Positions 35,756-43,043 of a stretch of DNA of 64,000 bases are shown here, piece by piece. This stretch comes from Terriglobia bacterium (GTDB lineage: Bacteria; Acidobacteriota; Terriglobia; UBA7540), in assembly GCA_030041095.1 (NCBI GenBank), contig JASHON010000205.1:36073-100072 (forward strand), read 5' to 3'. The notes below the pieces were generated by a model. The model saw nothing but the letters and a program-made list of their open reading frames with translations. It was not told where the DNA came from and did no database searches. Positions within the stretch are counted from its first letter, which is position 1. Each line of letters starts with the position of its first letter. A program made the translations under genes and the position numbers.

Positions 35756-35806
35756 TATTTCCAAAGAAACACGGGGATGCTTCGCTTCGCTCAGCATGGC
35801 AATTGG
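35756..35806. repeat. Partial copy of dispersed intergenic repeat
   Basis: The segment around GATGCTTCGCTTCGCTCAGCATG matches the left part of the longer copies at 53616-53773 and 63613-63774. When translated on the minus strand it gives 'MLSEAKHP', the artefactual peptide often seen upstream of genes next to this repeat family. Confidence 0.7.
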
Positions 35807-35931
35807 CTTTTTTCAGCGACCCCCTAAATTCTTGCGAACGAACACTCGACCACGCGCCAAAGTGGCCCGCCTTGGCGTCGCGATTTTCGATTTCTACTTC
35901 CGTGGCGCGATCTCGTCAAGGTTAAAGGGGC

Positions 35932-35976
35932 TAACATGGAGTTAACACAAGCAACGTTTTTATTAACATGGAGTTA
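35932..35976. promoter_or_regulatory. Pair of 13-bp imperfect palindromes (candidate operator)
   Basis: TAACATGGAGTTA occurs at 35932-35944 and again at 35964-35976, 32 bp apart (about three helical turns). Each is a TAAC...GTTA dyad. A related GTTA-N7-TAAC dyad sits at 35921-35935. They lie in the divergent space between TonB receptor 1 and the putative regulator, so they may be binding sites for that protein. Confidence 0.5.
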
Positions 35977-36060
35977 GCAAAATCCTCCGCCGGGGCTAAC
36001 GAGAGTTTTCCGTTGATCGTCACCCTTGTTTTTTGTTGTGGTATACTCTCGCTCGGTACC

Positions 36061-37710
36061 ATGCCCGCTCGAACTCAGCCTGAAATCGACCAGGAAGAGC
36101 TTGAAAGAGTCCTTGCCTCAGAGATCTTTGCTCGATCCCCAAACTTGGTAAAAATACTCCGATATATCGGAACGGAGTGTCTTGCGGGCAACGAAAACGC
36201 CATTAAGGAGTACACCATTGGAGTTGAGGCGCTTGGACGGCCACCCGATTTCGATCCCAAAAGGGACTCCGTGGTTCGTGTGGAGGCGCACCGGCTTCGT
36301 GACAAACTGGAGCATTATTACAAGACCGAAGGAGCAAACCATCCGGTAGTCATTTTGTTGCAAGCCGGTCACTACGTTCCGCAGTTCCGGCATCGGGGTG
36401 AAGCAGAGAGGTCCGCCACGGGCATTTCCTTGGTCCCTGGCGCATCCGAGTCGCCGGAAAGTGGTGGTTTGCGCAAGATCCCCTTGGCCACTTCACAGAC
36501 GGGGATGTGCGATCCTGGCGGGTCAGTTGTCGCTACGGATGCCCGGAGGGCCCCTTTGGCACGGCTGATTCAGCCACTGGTGGGAGGCCGGAGATGGCCG
36601 TTGGTTATTGCGTTGCTCTTAGTGGTCATTGGCGCTGGTGTCTGGGTTGGGAAGAAGGCGAAGTCGCGCGATGCGCCCATGGGAGCCGCTACCTCATTGC
36701 TTGCGGGGGTGCAAACGTCAGCGGCAGTCGCTCAGGGGAATGCCGTGCGGATCATCTGCGGCTACTCGCAGAGAGATTATGTGGACCAAACTGGCGAGAT
36801 TTGGGGGCCCGACCGCTATTACAGTGGAGGCCAAGCTATCGTCGAGCCTCAAGTATTCATTGCGGGAGCCGCGGACCCGACTTTGTTTGAGACTGCGCGC
36901 GAAGGAGTGCTTTCCTACGATATTCCCTTAAAGCCCGGACGCTACGAGCTTCGGCTCTATTTTGTGGAAACCCAATTTGGACCAGGAACGCATGCCGGCG
37001 GAGGCGAGACCAGCCGTCTTTTCTCAATTAACTTGAATGGAAAGCGTCTGCTGACCGACTTCGACATTTATAGCGACGCCGGTGGTAATGACATCGCGGA
37101 TGTCCGCGCCTTCCGGGACGTTTCTCCCGCAGCGGACGGTGAGCTGCACTTGGGTCTCGTGAAGGCGCTTGACAGTCCCGTCCTCAACGCTCTGGAAATC
37201 ATTCCAACCCCGCAAGGGAAAACCCCGCCGATTCGCATTGTTTGCCAGGATAATTCCTATACCGACTCGGAAGGGCGACACTGGAAGCCCGACCGTTATT
37301 TTCTAAGGGGCCGTCTGGCGACCGATCCAACTCGAGCTCAGGACACTCCCAGTCCCGGCCTTTACGCCGAGGAACGCTACGGCAATTTCAGCTACGCCAT
37401 TCCTGTTCCGGAAGGGCGTTATGCGGTGACACTGTTCTTCGACGAGACTTCTTTTGGTCCCGGCGATCCGGTTAAGGGAGGAGTGGGGAGCCGAGTGTTC
37501 AATGTAGATTGCAACGGTCTCCCACTCCTTCGGAATTTCGACATCTTCAAAGAGGCGGGCGGAGCGAATCGCCCTGTGATCGAAACGTTTCGCAACCTTC
37601 AGCCCAACGCCCAAGGGAAGCTCCTGCTCTCTTTCGTTCCCATCAAGAACTATGCCGAAGTCCGCGCCATCCAAGTCATTGACGAATCTCCATCAGCGCT
37701 ACCAGAATGA
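36061..37710 (+). CDS. Membrane-anchored putative regulator with two malectin-like carbohydrate-binding domains
   Basis: Predicted 549 residues from ATG 36061; the longer frame from 35968 would run through the palindromes. Residues 1-110 ('ELERVLASEIFARSPNLVKI', 'GRPPDFDPKRDSVVRVEAHR') match the N-terminal domain common to acidobacterial winged-helix/adenylate-cyclase-like regulators; a DNA-binding role is inferred. A single transmembrane segment is at residues 176-200 ('WPLVIALLLVVIGAGVWVG'). Two malectin domains follow, at about 226-382 and 391-549 ('GYSQRDYVDQTGEIWGPDR', 'CQDNSYTDSEGRHWKPDR'). The layout, DNA-binding inside and sugar-binding outside, suggests a one-component carbohydrate sensor for the neighbouring receptor. 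Confidence 0.75.
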   Translation: MPARTQPEIDQEELERVLASEIFARSPNLVKILRYIGTECLAGNENAIKEYTIGVEALGRPPDFDPKRDSVVRVEAHRLRDKLEHYYKTEGANHPVVILLQAGHYVPQFRHRGEAERSATGISLVPGASESPESGGLRKIPLATSQTGMCDPGGSVVATDARRAPLARLIQPLVGGRRWPLVIALLLVVIGAGVWVGKKAKSRDAPMGAATSLLAGVQTSAAVAQGNAVRIICGYSQRDYVDQTGEIWGPDRYYSGGQAIVEPQVFIAGAADPTLFETAREGVLSYDIPLKPGRYELRLYFVETQFGPGTHAGGGETSRLFSINLNGKRLLTDFDIYSDAGGNDIADVRAFRDVSPAADGELHLGLVKALDSPVLNALEIIPTPQGKTPPIRIVCQDNSYTDSEGRHWKPDRYFLRGRLATDPTRAQDTPSPGLYAEERYGNFSYAIPVPEGRYAVTLFFDETSFGPGDPVKGGVGSRVFNVDCNGLPLLRNFDIFKEAGGANRPVIETFRNLQPNAQGKLLLSFVPIKNYAEVRAIQVIDESPSALPE

Positions 37711-37720
37711 ATACATCTAA

Positions 37721-37761
37721 AGCATGTTGTCGAGGCTGGCCCGAGGATCGTGCAACATGCT
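37721..37761. promoter_or_regulatory. Inverted repeat between regulator and flavoprotein genes
   Basis: AGCATGTTG (37721-37729) is mirrored by CAACATGCT (37753-37761) with a 23-nt loop. There is no T-run on either strand. It could be an operator or a transcript hairpin preceding the flavoprotein gene. Confidence 0.35.
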
Positions 37762-37786
37762 GCCATAGATTTGCGAAGGAGGCGAG

Positions 37787-38971
37787 ATGCCACACTATAA
37801 GTACCTGATTGTGGGCGGAGGGATAGCGGCGGATGCCGCAGCACAAGGAATTCGCGAGGTCGATGCCGAAGGGTCGATCGGCCTGATCAGCTCCGAGCCT
37901 GACCCGCCATACAATCGCCCCCCTCTTTCGAAAGGTTTGTGGAAAACTGAGTCTCTGGATAGCATCTGGCGCGGAACCGGGAAACGGGGAGTCACGCTTC
38001 ATCTCGGCGAAGAGGTCAAGACCCTCGATCCGCCCAACAAGACCGTTCGAGACAGCAAGGGAACGGTCTACACCTATGAAAAGCTTTTACTCGCCACGGG
38101 CGCGGCGCCGCGAAAGCTTTCCTTCGACGACGCCCGGGTCATTTATTATCGGACGATGGAAGACTATAAGCAGCTTCGTAAGCTCGCTGATGGCGGGCGG
38201 CACTTTGCGGTGATTGGCGGAGGCTTTATCGGCTGGGAAATTGCAGCGGCGCTCGCCATGAACGGCAAAGAAGTAGTGATGCTGTTTCCGGAGGAAGCCA
38301 TTGGCGCAAATGTCTATCCAATCGATCTGGCTCGCTTCCTTAGCGGCTACTACCGCCAGAAGGGTGTGAATGTTGTCCCTGGAAGCATGCTGATTGGCTT
38401 GGAGAAAAGAGGCCAAGCCACGGCCGTAAAGACCCGGGACCACGGGGAGTTTCTGGTGGACGGGGTGGTGGCGGGCATCGGTGTTACTCCCAACCTCGAA
38501 TTGGCACGGTCCGCGGGTCTCGAAGTTGACAACGGTATCATCGTCGACGAGTTTCTGCGCACCACCGCTCCCGGCGTTTATGCGGCCGGCGACGTGGCGA
38601 ACTTCCCAAGCTCCGCCCTTGACAGGCGCCTGCGGGTTGAGCATGAGGACAACGCCTTGACCACGGGCGAGTTGGCAGGCAAAGGCATGGCCGGTGAGGC
38701 AAGCCCCTACCGGCGCCTTCCCTTCTTCTATTCAGACTTGTTTGACTTGGGATATGAAGCGGTTGGGGACCTGAACCCACATCTGGAAATCGTCGCGGAC
38801 TGGAAGGAACCTTATCGCGAAGGGGTGGTTTACTACCTGCAGGATCGGCGCGTGCGCGGCGTGCTTCTTTGGAACGTCTGGGGCCAGGTGGATGAGGCTC
38901 GGCAACTCATTGCGGCGACCGGCCCGTTTCAAGCCGCTGACTTGAAACGCCGAATCCCCAAGGCCTCCTGA
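37787..38971 (+). CDS. FAD-dependent ferredoxin/rubredoxin-reductase-like oxidoreductase
   Basis: Predicted 394 residues, with AAGGAGG 5 nt before ATG 37787. The FAD-binding fold starts 'YLIVGGGIAADAAAQGI'; 'PYNRPPLSKGLW' and 'LLLATGAAPRKL' are the usual next motifs; 'HFAVIGGGFIGWEIAAALA' is the NAD-binding Rossmann domain; 'GVYAAGDVANFP' is the FAD-contacting GD motif. It belongs to the class of NADH-dependent reductases of electron carriers (ferredoxin reductase type). No ferredoxin gene is adjacent. The short disulfide-reductase Cys pair is absent, so it is not a disulfide reductase. Confidence 0.88.
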   Translation: MPHYKYLIVGGGIAADAAAQGIREVDAEGSIGLISSEPDPPYNRPPLSKGLWKTESLDSIWRGTGKRGVTLHLGEEVKTLDPPNKTVRDSKGTVYTYEKLLLATGAAPRKLSFDDARVIYYRTMEDYKQLRKLADGGRHFAVIGGGFIGWEIAAALAMNGKEVVMLFPEEAIGANVYPIDLARFLSGYYRQKGVNVVPGSMLIGLEKRGQATAVKTRDHGEFLVDGVVAGIGVTPNLELARSAGLEVDNGIIVDEFLRTTAPGVYAAGDVANFPSSALDRRLRVEHEDNALTTGELAGKGMAGEASPYRRLPFFYSDLFDLGYEAVGDLNPHLEIVADWKEPYREGVVYYLQDRRVRGVLLWNVWGQVDEARQLIAATGPFQAADLKRRIPKAS

Positions 38972-39083
38972 GCGAATCGGGCCCCCGCGATCAACGAAGA
39001 CGTGTTTGGATCCATCTGGATTGAGTTGCGGGGGGAACCCTCAGACTTCTTCCTCGCCGCCGGCTCCAGCAGCCCAGTCTCCT

Positions 39084-40481
39084 ATGTTTTCCGCCTCCTC
39101 GCGAAAACTGCCGCTCGCGATTTTGATTGCGGCCAGCTTCTGTCCGGCCGCGGCCCCGGCCTACCAGGCCTCCGCGGGCACTCAGGCCGGCGGATTGTCG
39201 CCGCCGGGCGCTGCAATTCCTGCGGATCAGGTAGTAGCGGCGGTGGCCAAGGCGCGGGAAGAGATCGCGCAGGACCCGCAATCGGCTCAGGCGTACTTGC
39301 TGCTCGGTCGAGCGCTGCGCATCGGTGGAAACATCCAGGCTGCCGGGAAAGCCCTCGACCGCGCCCTCGCGATTGATCCGAAACTATCTGAAGCGTGGGT
39401 GGAAAAAGGGCTGATTGCCACCCGGCGGTCATCCATCGTGACGGCGGAGAGCCTGTTTCGCAAGGCCGTTGCAGCCGATCCCGCAAATCCGCAGGCACGC
39501 GTTCAGCTTGCCACGATTCTCCTGCAACAGGGAATGTTTGACGCCGCGCGAGCGCAGCTCCATGCCGCGCTCCAGAGTGACCCGCGCAACGCCTACGCGT
39601 ACGGTAATCTAGGCTATATTCATTTGCAGCAAGGCGACCCCCGCGGCGCCGCGGACGCGCTTCGCAAAGCGATCGCGTACCAGCCGGATTTTGCGCAGGC
39701 AGACGAATATCTGGGCGAGGCGCTTCTCGGAATGGGCAACGCCGATGGGGCGCGCGCCGCTTTTGAGAAAGCGCTCGCCGGCAATCTCCCGGATCAATCC
39801 ATGGCCACTTACGGCTTGGCCAGGGCGCTCAAGAGCTTGGGACGCGTTGCCCAGGCGCGCGCAGAGTACGCTCACGCCGCTCTTCTCATGCGCCAGATGG
39901 TTACTCTCGACCGCGCTCAAGACGCCGATAATCGCGGCCTCCAGCTTTGGCACGAGGGCCACCTGAACCAGGCGGCCGCATCCTTTCGCGAGGCGATCGC
40001 AGCGGATCCTGCTTATGCCGACTCCCACAATAACCTGGGCGGAGTTCTCTGGGAATTGAAGGACGCTGTGGGAGCAGAGCGGGAATTCACGGAAGCCGTG
40101 CGCGCTGACCCGAAATTTGCCAAGGCGCTCAATAACCTGGGGCAAGTCTATTTGACAGAAGGGCACGCCGGCGAGGCCATTCAGGAATTTCGGGCCGCCG
40201 TTGCCGCCTCGCCCGGATTTGCCGTCGCCCACCTTAACTTGGGCGCTGCACTCTTGCGCGCGAAGCAACCGGTCGCTGCCGAAACGGAGCTGCGCCAGGC
40301 GCTGGCGCTTGATCCAACGCTTGCCTTAGCCCACATCGAGCTGGGCCTTCAGCTTGCCTCGAGCGCCGGGGGCATCACGCCCGAGGCACGCAAAGAGCTT
40401 GAAGAGGGTCTAAGGCTCAACCCGCAACTTTGGGCCTCATTGCCGGCAGCCGTTTATGCTGACTTGATGGCAGGAAAATAA
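39084..40481 (+). CDS. Secreted TPR protein
   Basis: Predicted 465 residues, starting at ATG 39084 so that a signal peptide ('LPLAILIAASFCPAAAPAYQ') is at the N-terminus; a longer frame exists but is not protein-like. About 11 TPR units are visible, such as 'AYLLLGRALRIGGNIQAAGK', 'AYGNLGYIHLQQGDPRGAAD' and 'ALNNLGQVYLTEGHAGEAIQ'. It is followed by a short tandem repeat and is convergent with the sulfite-oxidase-like gene. Function is not known. Confidence 0.85.
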   Translation: MFSASSRKLPLAILIAASFCPAAAPAYQASAGTQAGGLSPPGAAIPADQVVAAVAKAREEIAQDPQSAQAYLLLGRALRIGGNIQAAGKALDRALAIDPKLSEAWVEKGLIATRRSSIVTAESLFRKAVAADPANPQARVQLATILLQQGMFDAARAQLHAALQSDPRNAYAYGNLGYIHLQQGDPRGAADALRKAIAYQPDFAQADEYLGEALLGMGNADGARAAFEKALAGNLPDQSMATYGLARALKSLGRVAQARAEYAHAALLMRQMVTLDRAQDADNRGLQLWHEGHLNQAAASFREAIAADPAYADSHNNLGGVLWELKDAVGAEREFTEAVRADPKFAKALNNLGQVYLTEGHAGEAIQEFRAAVAASPGFAVAHLNLGAALLRAKQPVAAETELRQALALDPTLALAHIELGLQLASSAGGITPEARKELEEGLRLNPQLWASLPAAVYADLMAGK

Positions 40482-40492
40482 GAGCAGTAGCC

Positions 40493-40555
40493 GTTGCCCG
40501 TGGCCTGTGATTTGTCGCCTCTTGCCTGTGGCCTATGTCCTGTTGCCTGTCGCCT
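40493..40555. repeat. Degenerate 14-bp tandem repeat
   Basis: Four and a half units with a strict 14-bp period: GTTGCCCGTGGCCT, GTGATTTGTCGCCT, CTTGCCTGTGGCCT, ATGTCCTGTTGCCT, then a half unit. It fills the convergent gap between the TPR gene and the sulfite-oxidase-like gene, touching the latter's stop codon. Confidence 0.65.
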
Positions 40556-41579
40556 ACATCACCATCACCCGGATCTGCTCGATGGTGTTATTCGCGTAGG
40601 CATCCAAGCGGTTTGTCGGAAGTGATACGGGCTGTTCCACGCCGCCCGGCCCGATGGCTTTGCAGGCGAGTGTGGTGACACCGCTTTGAGTGAGGTCGAG
40701 AGTTGCCGTCCAAACTCGCCATTCGTATTTAGGCGCTTGCGAAAGCTGAGCCAGGCGCCAGACCTTTCCGCCGTCTGCCGAGACTTCCACGGCCACGATC
40801 GGCGCGCCATTTGACCAGGTAAGGCCGCGCGCATTCACACTGCCCCGTTCGAGCACGGCACCCACGGCCGGGTAGGTGAACACTGACTTCACCTGGATGG
40901 GCGGCAGCATTTGGCGGCGCACTTGTCCTCCCGGGCCTCTCAATTCCGCCCAGTAGTCGTTCGGCACGGGCTGAACCGGCGACGATGCCACAACAATCCG
41001 CTCGAGCCACTTCACGGAATCCATGCCGTACCAGCCGGGGAAAAAAGCTCGCCAGGGAGCGCCGTGGCGCGGGAGCAGCGGCTGATGGTTCATTCGCGTA
41101 ACGAGTAGCGCGCCCTCTTTCGCCCGGCCGATCGGAACCGACCGGAGAAAGCCGTCGCTGCCGTAAAGATGCAGGTAAGAAGCCGAAGGCTTGGAACGCG
41201 CCAAAGCCAACACGTCCTGAAGAGCCCAGCCTTCCCACACCGCGTTTCCCGCCAGCTCGTAAGGACCAACGCTGTTGCCGGAGCATTCAAGTACGGCGCC
41301 TACCCGGCGCAGCTCCAGACGTGAGAGGTCCGCTTCCGTCAACGTTCGGCTTTGCTCCACTTCGCCTTCAATGCGGAGGGTGGGCTGCGCGGGTAAAGAA
41401 GGGATGGCAAAATGATCTCGCACATAGAATTCCGGCGTGGGCGTGTAGCTGCCGCGGAGAGACTCGAGGTTGTATTCCGCGATGAGCGGAGTTCTGGAGA
41501 CCACGGCCACATCGCCATAGAGAAGCGGTGACGCGGCCAGCGTGCTGCCAATCAGGCGAATGAGGTCACGCCGGCGCAT
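40554..41579 (-). CDS. Sulfite-oxidase-like molybdopterin-dependent oxidoreductase
   Basis: Predicted 341 residues. A Tat motif MRRRDLIRLIGSTLAASP is at the N-terminus. The Mo ligand is the Cys of 'VLECSGNSVG'. 'PWRAFFPGWYGMDSVKWLERI' is the typical motif of the YedY/SoxC/sulfite-oxidase fold, and the C-terminal 'SVFTYPAVGAVLERGSVNAR' is the Mo-co dimerisation domain. It should act in the periplasm on a sulfur oxyanion or methionine sulfoxide; which one is not clear. Its start overlaps the 3' end of the RES toxin gene by 14 bp, so it may be co-transcribed from the antitoxin promoter. Confidence 0.88.
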   Translation of the reverse strand: MRRRDLIRLIGSTLAASPLLYGDVAVVSRTPLIAEYNLESLRGSYTPTPEFYVRDHFAIPSLPAQPTLRIEGEVEQSRTLTEADLSRLELRRVGAVLECSGNSVGPYELAGNAVWEGWALQDVLALARSKPSASYLHLYGSDGFLRSVPIGRAKEGALLVTRMNHQPLLPRHGAPWRAFFPGWYGMDSVKWLERIVVASSPVQPVPNDYWAELRGPGGQVRRQMLPPIQVKSVFTYPAVGAVLERGSVNARGLTWSNGAPIVAVEVSADGGKVWRLAQLSQAPKYEWRVWTATLDLTQSGVTTLACKAIGPGGVEQPVSLPTNRLDAYANNTIEQIRVMVM

Positions 41580-42216
41580 AGCTAATTCTCACAACTCCGC
41601 CTTTGCGAACGTTACTTACCAACGCCGGGCGAAAACAGACAATGCACGTTCCCTTCGGGCGCCGGACACTTGGGTAAACGATGCCCGCTGAGCCTGCGGC
41701 CAGCAGTTGGCCCGCAAGTTTCTGAGAGCGAGCGTAGCTCTTGGGATCGAGGCAATCAGCATACTTCGCAGTGCCACGGATGTCATGAAAGTCCGCGCGA
41801 AAGTCTGCGAGGTAATCGTCAAATTCGAACGTCTCCTCGTCAGGCCAGTTAATTTCCATCAACTCCTGCGATTTATGAAAAGCAATCTCTGCCCTTGCCG
41901 TTTCCAATTCAAATGCCGCATACCACGCGCCGCGCTCCCGACCGTTAAACCGGCTTCCTGCAGGATGGGCATGGGTGAAGGCTGCATTCACAATGTGAGC
42001 GTAGGAGACGCCAAACAGAAGCTCGTGAACGCTGATGCCCGGCAGCAAGCCTGCTTCGCCCAGCAGCCGGTCGTTCGTTGCGTCATCCAGCTCGAATAAA
42101 TCTTCGAGCTCGCTCTCATCGTCAGCCAGCCTTGCCAGTACGCTGGAATCACTGTAACGGGAAGGGATCAGCCGGTGAGTACCATCCTGGAGGATATGGG
42201 TGAGCCGGGGCGTCAC
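41566..42216 (-). CDS. RES-domain toxin of a type II toxin-antitoxin pair
   Basis: Predicted 216 residues. The RES fold signatures 'GSRFNGRERGAWYAAFELETA' and 'AGSAGIVYPSVRRPKGTCIVCF' are clear (Arg, Tyr and Glu conserved in RES toxins, which consume NAD+). It is preceded by the Xre/MbcA/ParS antitoxin gene, with an ATGA overlap (42213-42216). The 3' end runs into the sulfite-oxidase-like gene. Full length, no frameshift. NAD+ depletion follows from the family, not from this sequence. Confidence 0.85.
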   Translation of the reverse strand: MTPRLTHILQDGTHRLIPSRYSDSSVLARLADDESELEDLFELDDATNDRLLGEAGLLPGISVHELLFGVSYAHIVNAAFTHAHPAGSRFNGRERGAWYAAFELETARAEIAFHKSQELMEINWPDEETFEFDDYLADFRADFHDIRGTAKYADCLDPKSYARSQKLAGQLLAAGSAGIVYPSVRRPKGTCIVCFRPALVSNVRKGGVVRISYAPA

Positions 42217-42647
42217 CGGCCGCCTCGCCGCGCGTCAAGCAATTGTCGTACGCGCATCAAAGCCGGCAGCCCGCCCTTGATCATATAAGCTAGCGGCGCT
42301 TCACCTTGAAACTGCGGATTCGTGTTCGGCAAATTTACCCACGCATCGGCCAGCTTGCGGCTGTAAAGGATATTGAGCGCCTTGAAAATCCCGAGGAGCA
42401 GAGAGATTCGCGTGAGCTTATCCTGGTCCAGCGTCTTCTTCTCTCCGCGCTTGAGCTGATAGTACGCACCGTTCGAGACGCCGCCCAAAAGTTGCCGCGC
42501 AGCCTCATCGCGCAACTGCCACGCCTGGGCCAGCTTGAAAAACGCAGGAATGGCCCGGCGGCTCAGACGTTCCTGAGTCTCCTTGAGCGAGAGGTCTACG
42601 GCTGCGCCGGGGAAGAAGCCGGCAAGCGGTTGTTGAAGCGTCGCCAT
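42213..42647 (-). CDS. Xre/MbcA/ParS-type antitoxin of the RES pair
   Basis: Predicted 144 residues. The N-terminal part ('AIPAFFKLAQAWQLRDEAAR', 'GGVSNGAYYQLKRGEKKTL') is an Xre-like HTH and the C-terminal half ('LNILYSRKLADAWVNLPNTN', 'GEAPLAYMIKGGLPALMRVR') is the DUF2384/toxin-binding domain. GGAGG lies 7 nt before the ATG. It should neutralise the RES toxin and repress its own promoter through upstream dyads (42664-42683). Confidence 0.85.
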   Translation of the reverse strand: MATLQQPLAGFFPGAAVDLSLKETQERLSRRAIPAFFKLAQAWQLRDEAARQLLGGVSNGAYYQLKRGEKKTLDQDKLTRISLLLGIFKALNILYSRKLADAWVNLPNTNPQFQGEAPLAYMIKGGLPALMRVRQLLDARRGGR

Positions 42648-42663
42648 TCAGGCACCTCCATTC

Positions 42664-42683
42664 ATGGACTATCATATATCCAT
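42664..42683. promoter_or_regulatory. Inverted repeat upstream of the antitoxin gene
   Basis: ATGGA-N10-TCCAT, centred about 27 bp before the antitoxin ATG, with a TATC/GATA dyad close by. This is where toxin-antitoxin autoregulatory operators are usually placed. A firm -10 cannot be chosen. Confidence 0.35.
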
Positions 42684-42727
42684 TACTGGAGATACCGCAA
42701 ACTGCCAGTCGCGAAGAGGCAGAGTCG

Positions 42728-42783
42728 GAGGGCCACCGTCCCGGCCGCCCTGGCCGGCGAGACGCCGACGCTGCGAAAATCCT
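42728..42783. repeat. GC-rich dispersed repeat, copy 1
   Basis: The segment with CCGTCCCGG and GGCCGGCGAGACGCCG is closely matched at 46656-46702 (GCCGTCCCGG...GGCCGGCGAAACGCCGG). Both copies are intergenic and flank TonB receptor 2. They can form stem-loops from GGCCGGCG and CGCCG. Confidence 0.6.
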
Positions 42784-42948
42784 GGTTGGGATGAGACCTT
42801 CTCACCCAAGGGTCGTGAGCGTAGTCGAACCAAGCGAGGGAGGCGCGGCGAAATATCCTCTGCAAAAAATTACGCGGGACACCAAACTAAACCGTGCAGG
42901 GGGATAGGGCAGGATTGGCAGGCGCGAAGAAGGATCCCCGCAATTCGC

Positions 42949-42992
42949 TGAAAACAAAATGCCGGGATCCTTCGCTCGCGCTCACGATGACA
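42949..42992. repeat. REP-like segment before TonB receptor 2
   Basis: GGATCCTTCGCTCGCGCTCACGATGACA-type sequence, related in layout to the GATGCTTCGCT...CAGCATGACA family at 53616 and 63613 but with different bases. It lies in a 400-bp gap between the antitoxin gene and the receptor; apart from repeats, I see no gene there. Confidence 0.45.
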
Positions 42993-43043
42993 AGATCCGC
43001 TATCCGAGCCTTTCCGCACGGAAGGCGGAGAAGAGCCACCGCC

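Noticed and set aside
35720..35797. N-terminal extension of TonB receptor 1
   Set aside because: Comes from the part repeat ('MLSEAKHP'); a proper signal peptide and ribosome binding site start at 35719.
40493..40555. CRISPR array
   Set aside because: 14-bp units without spacers.
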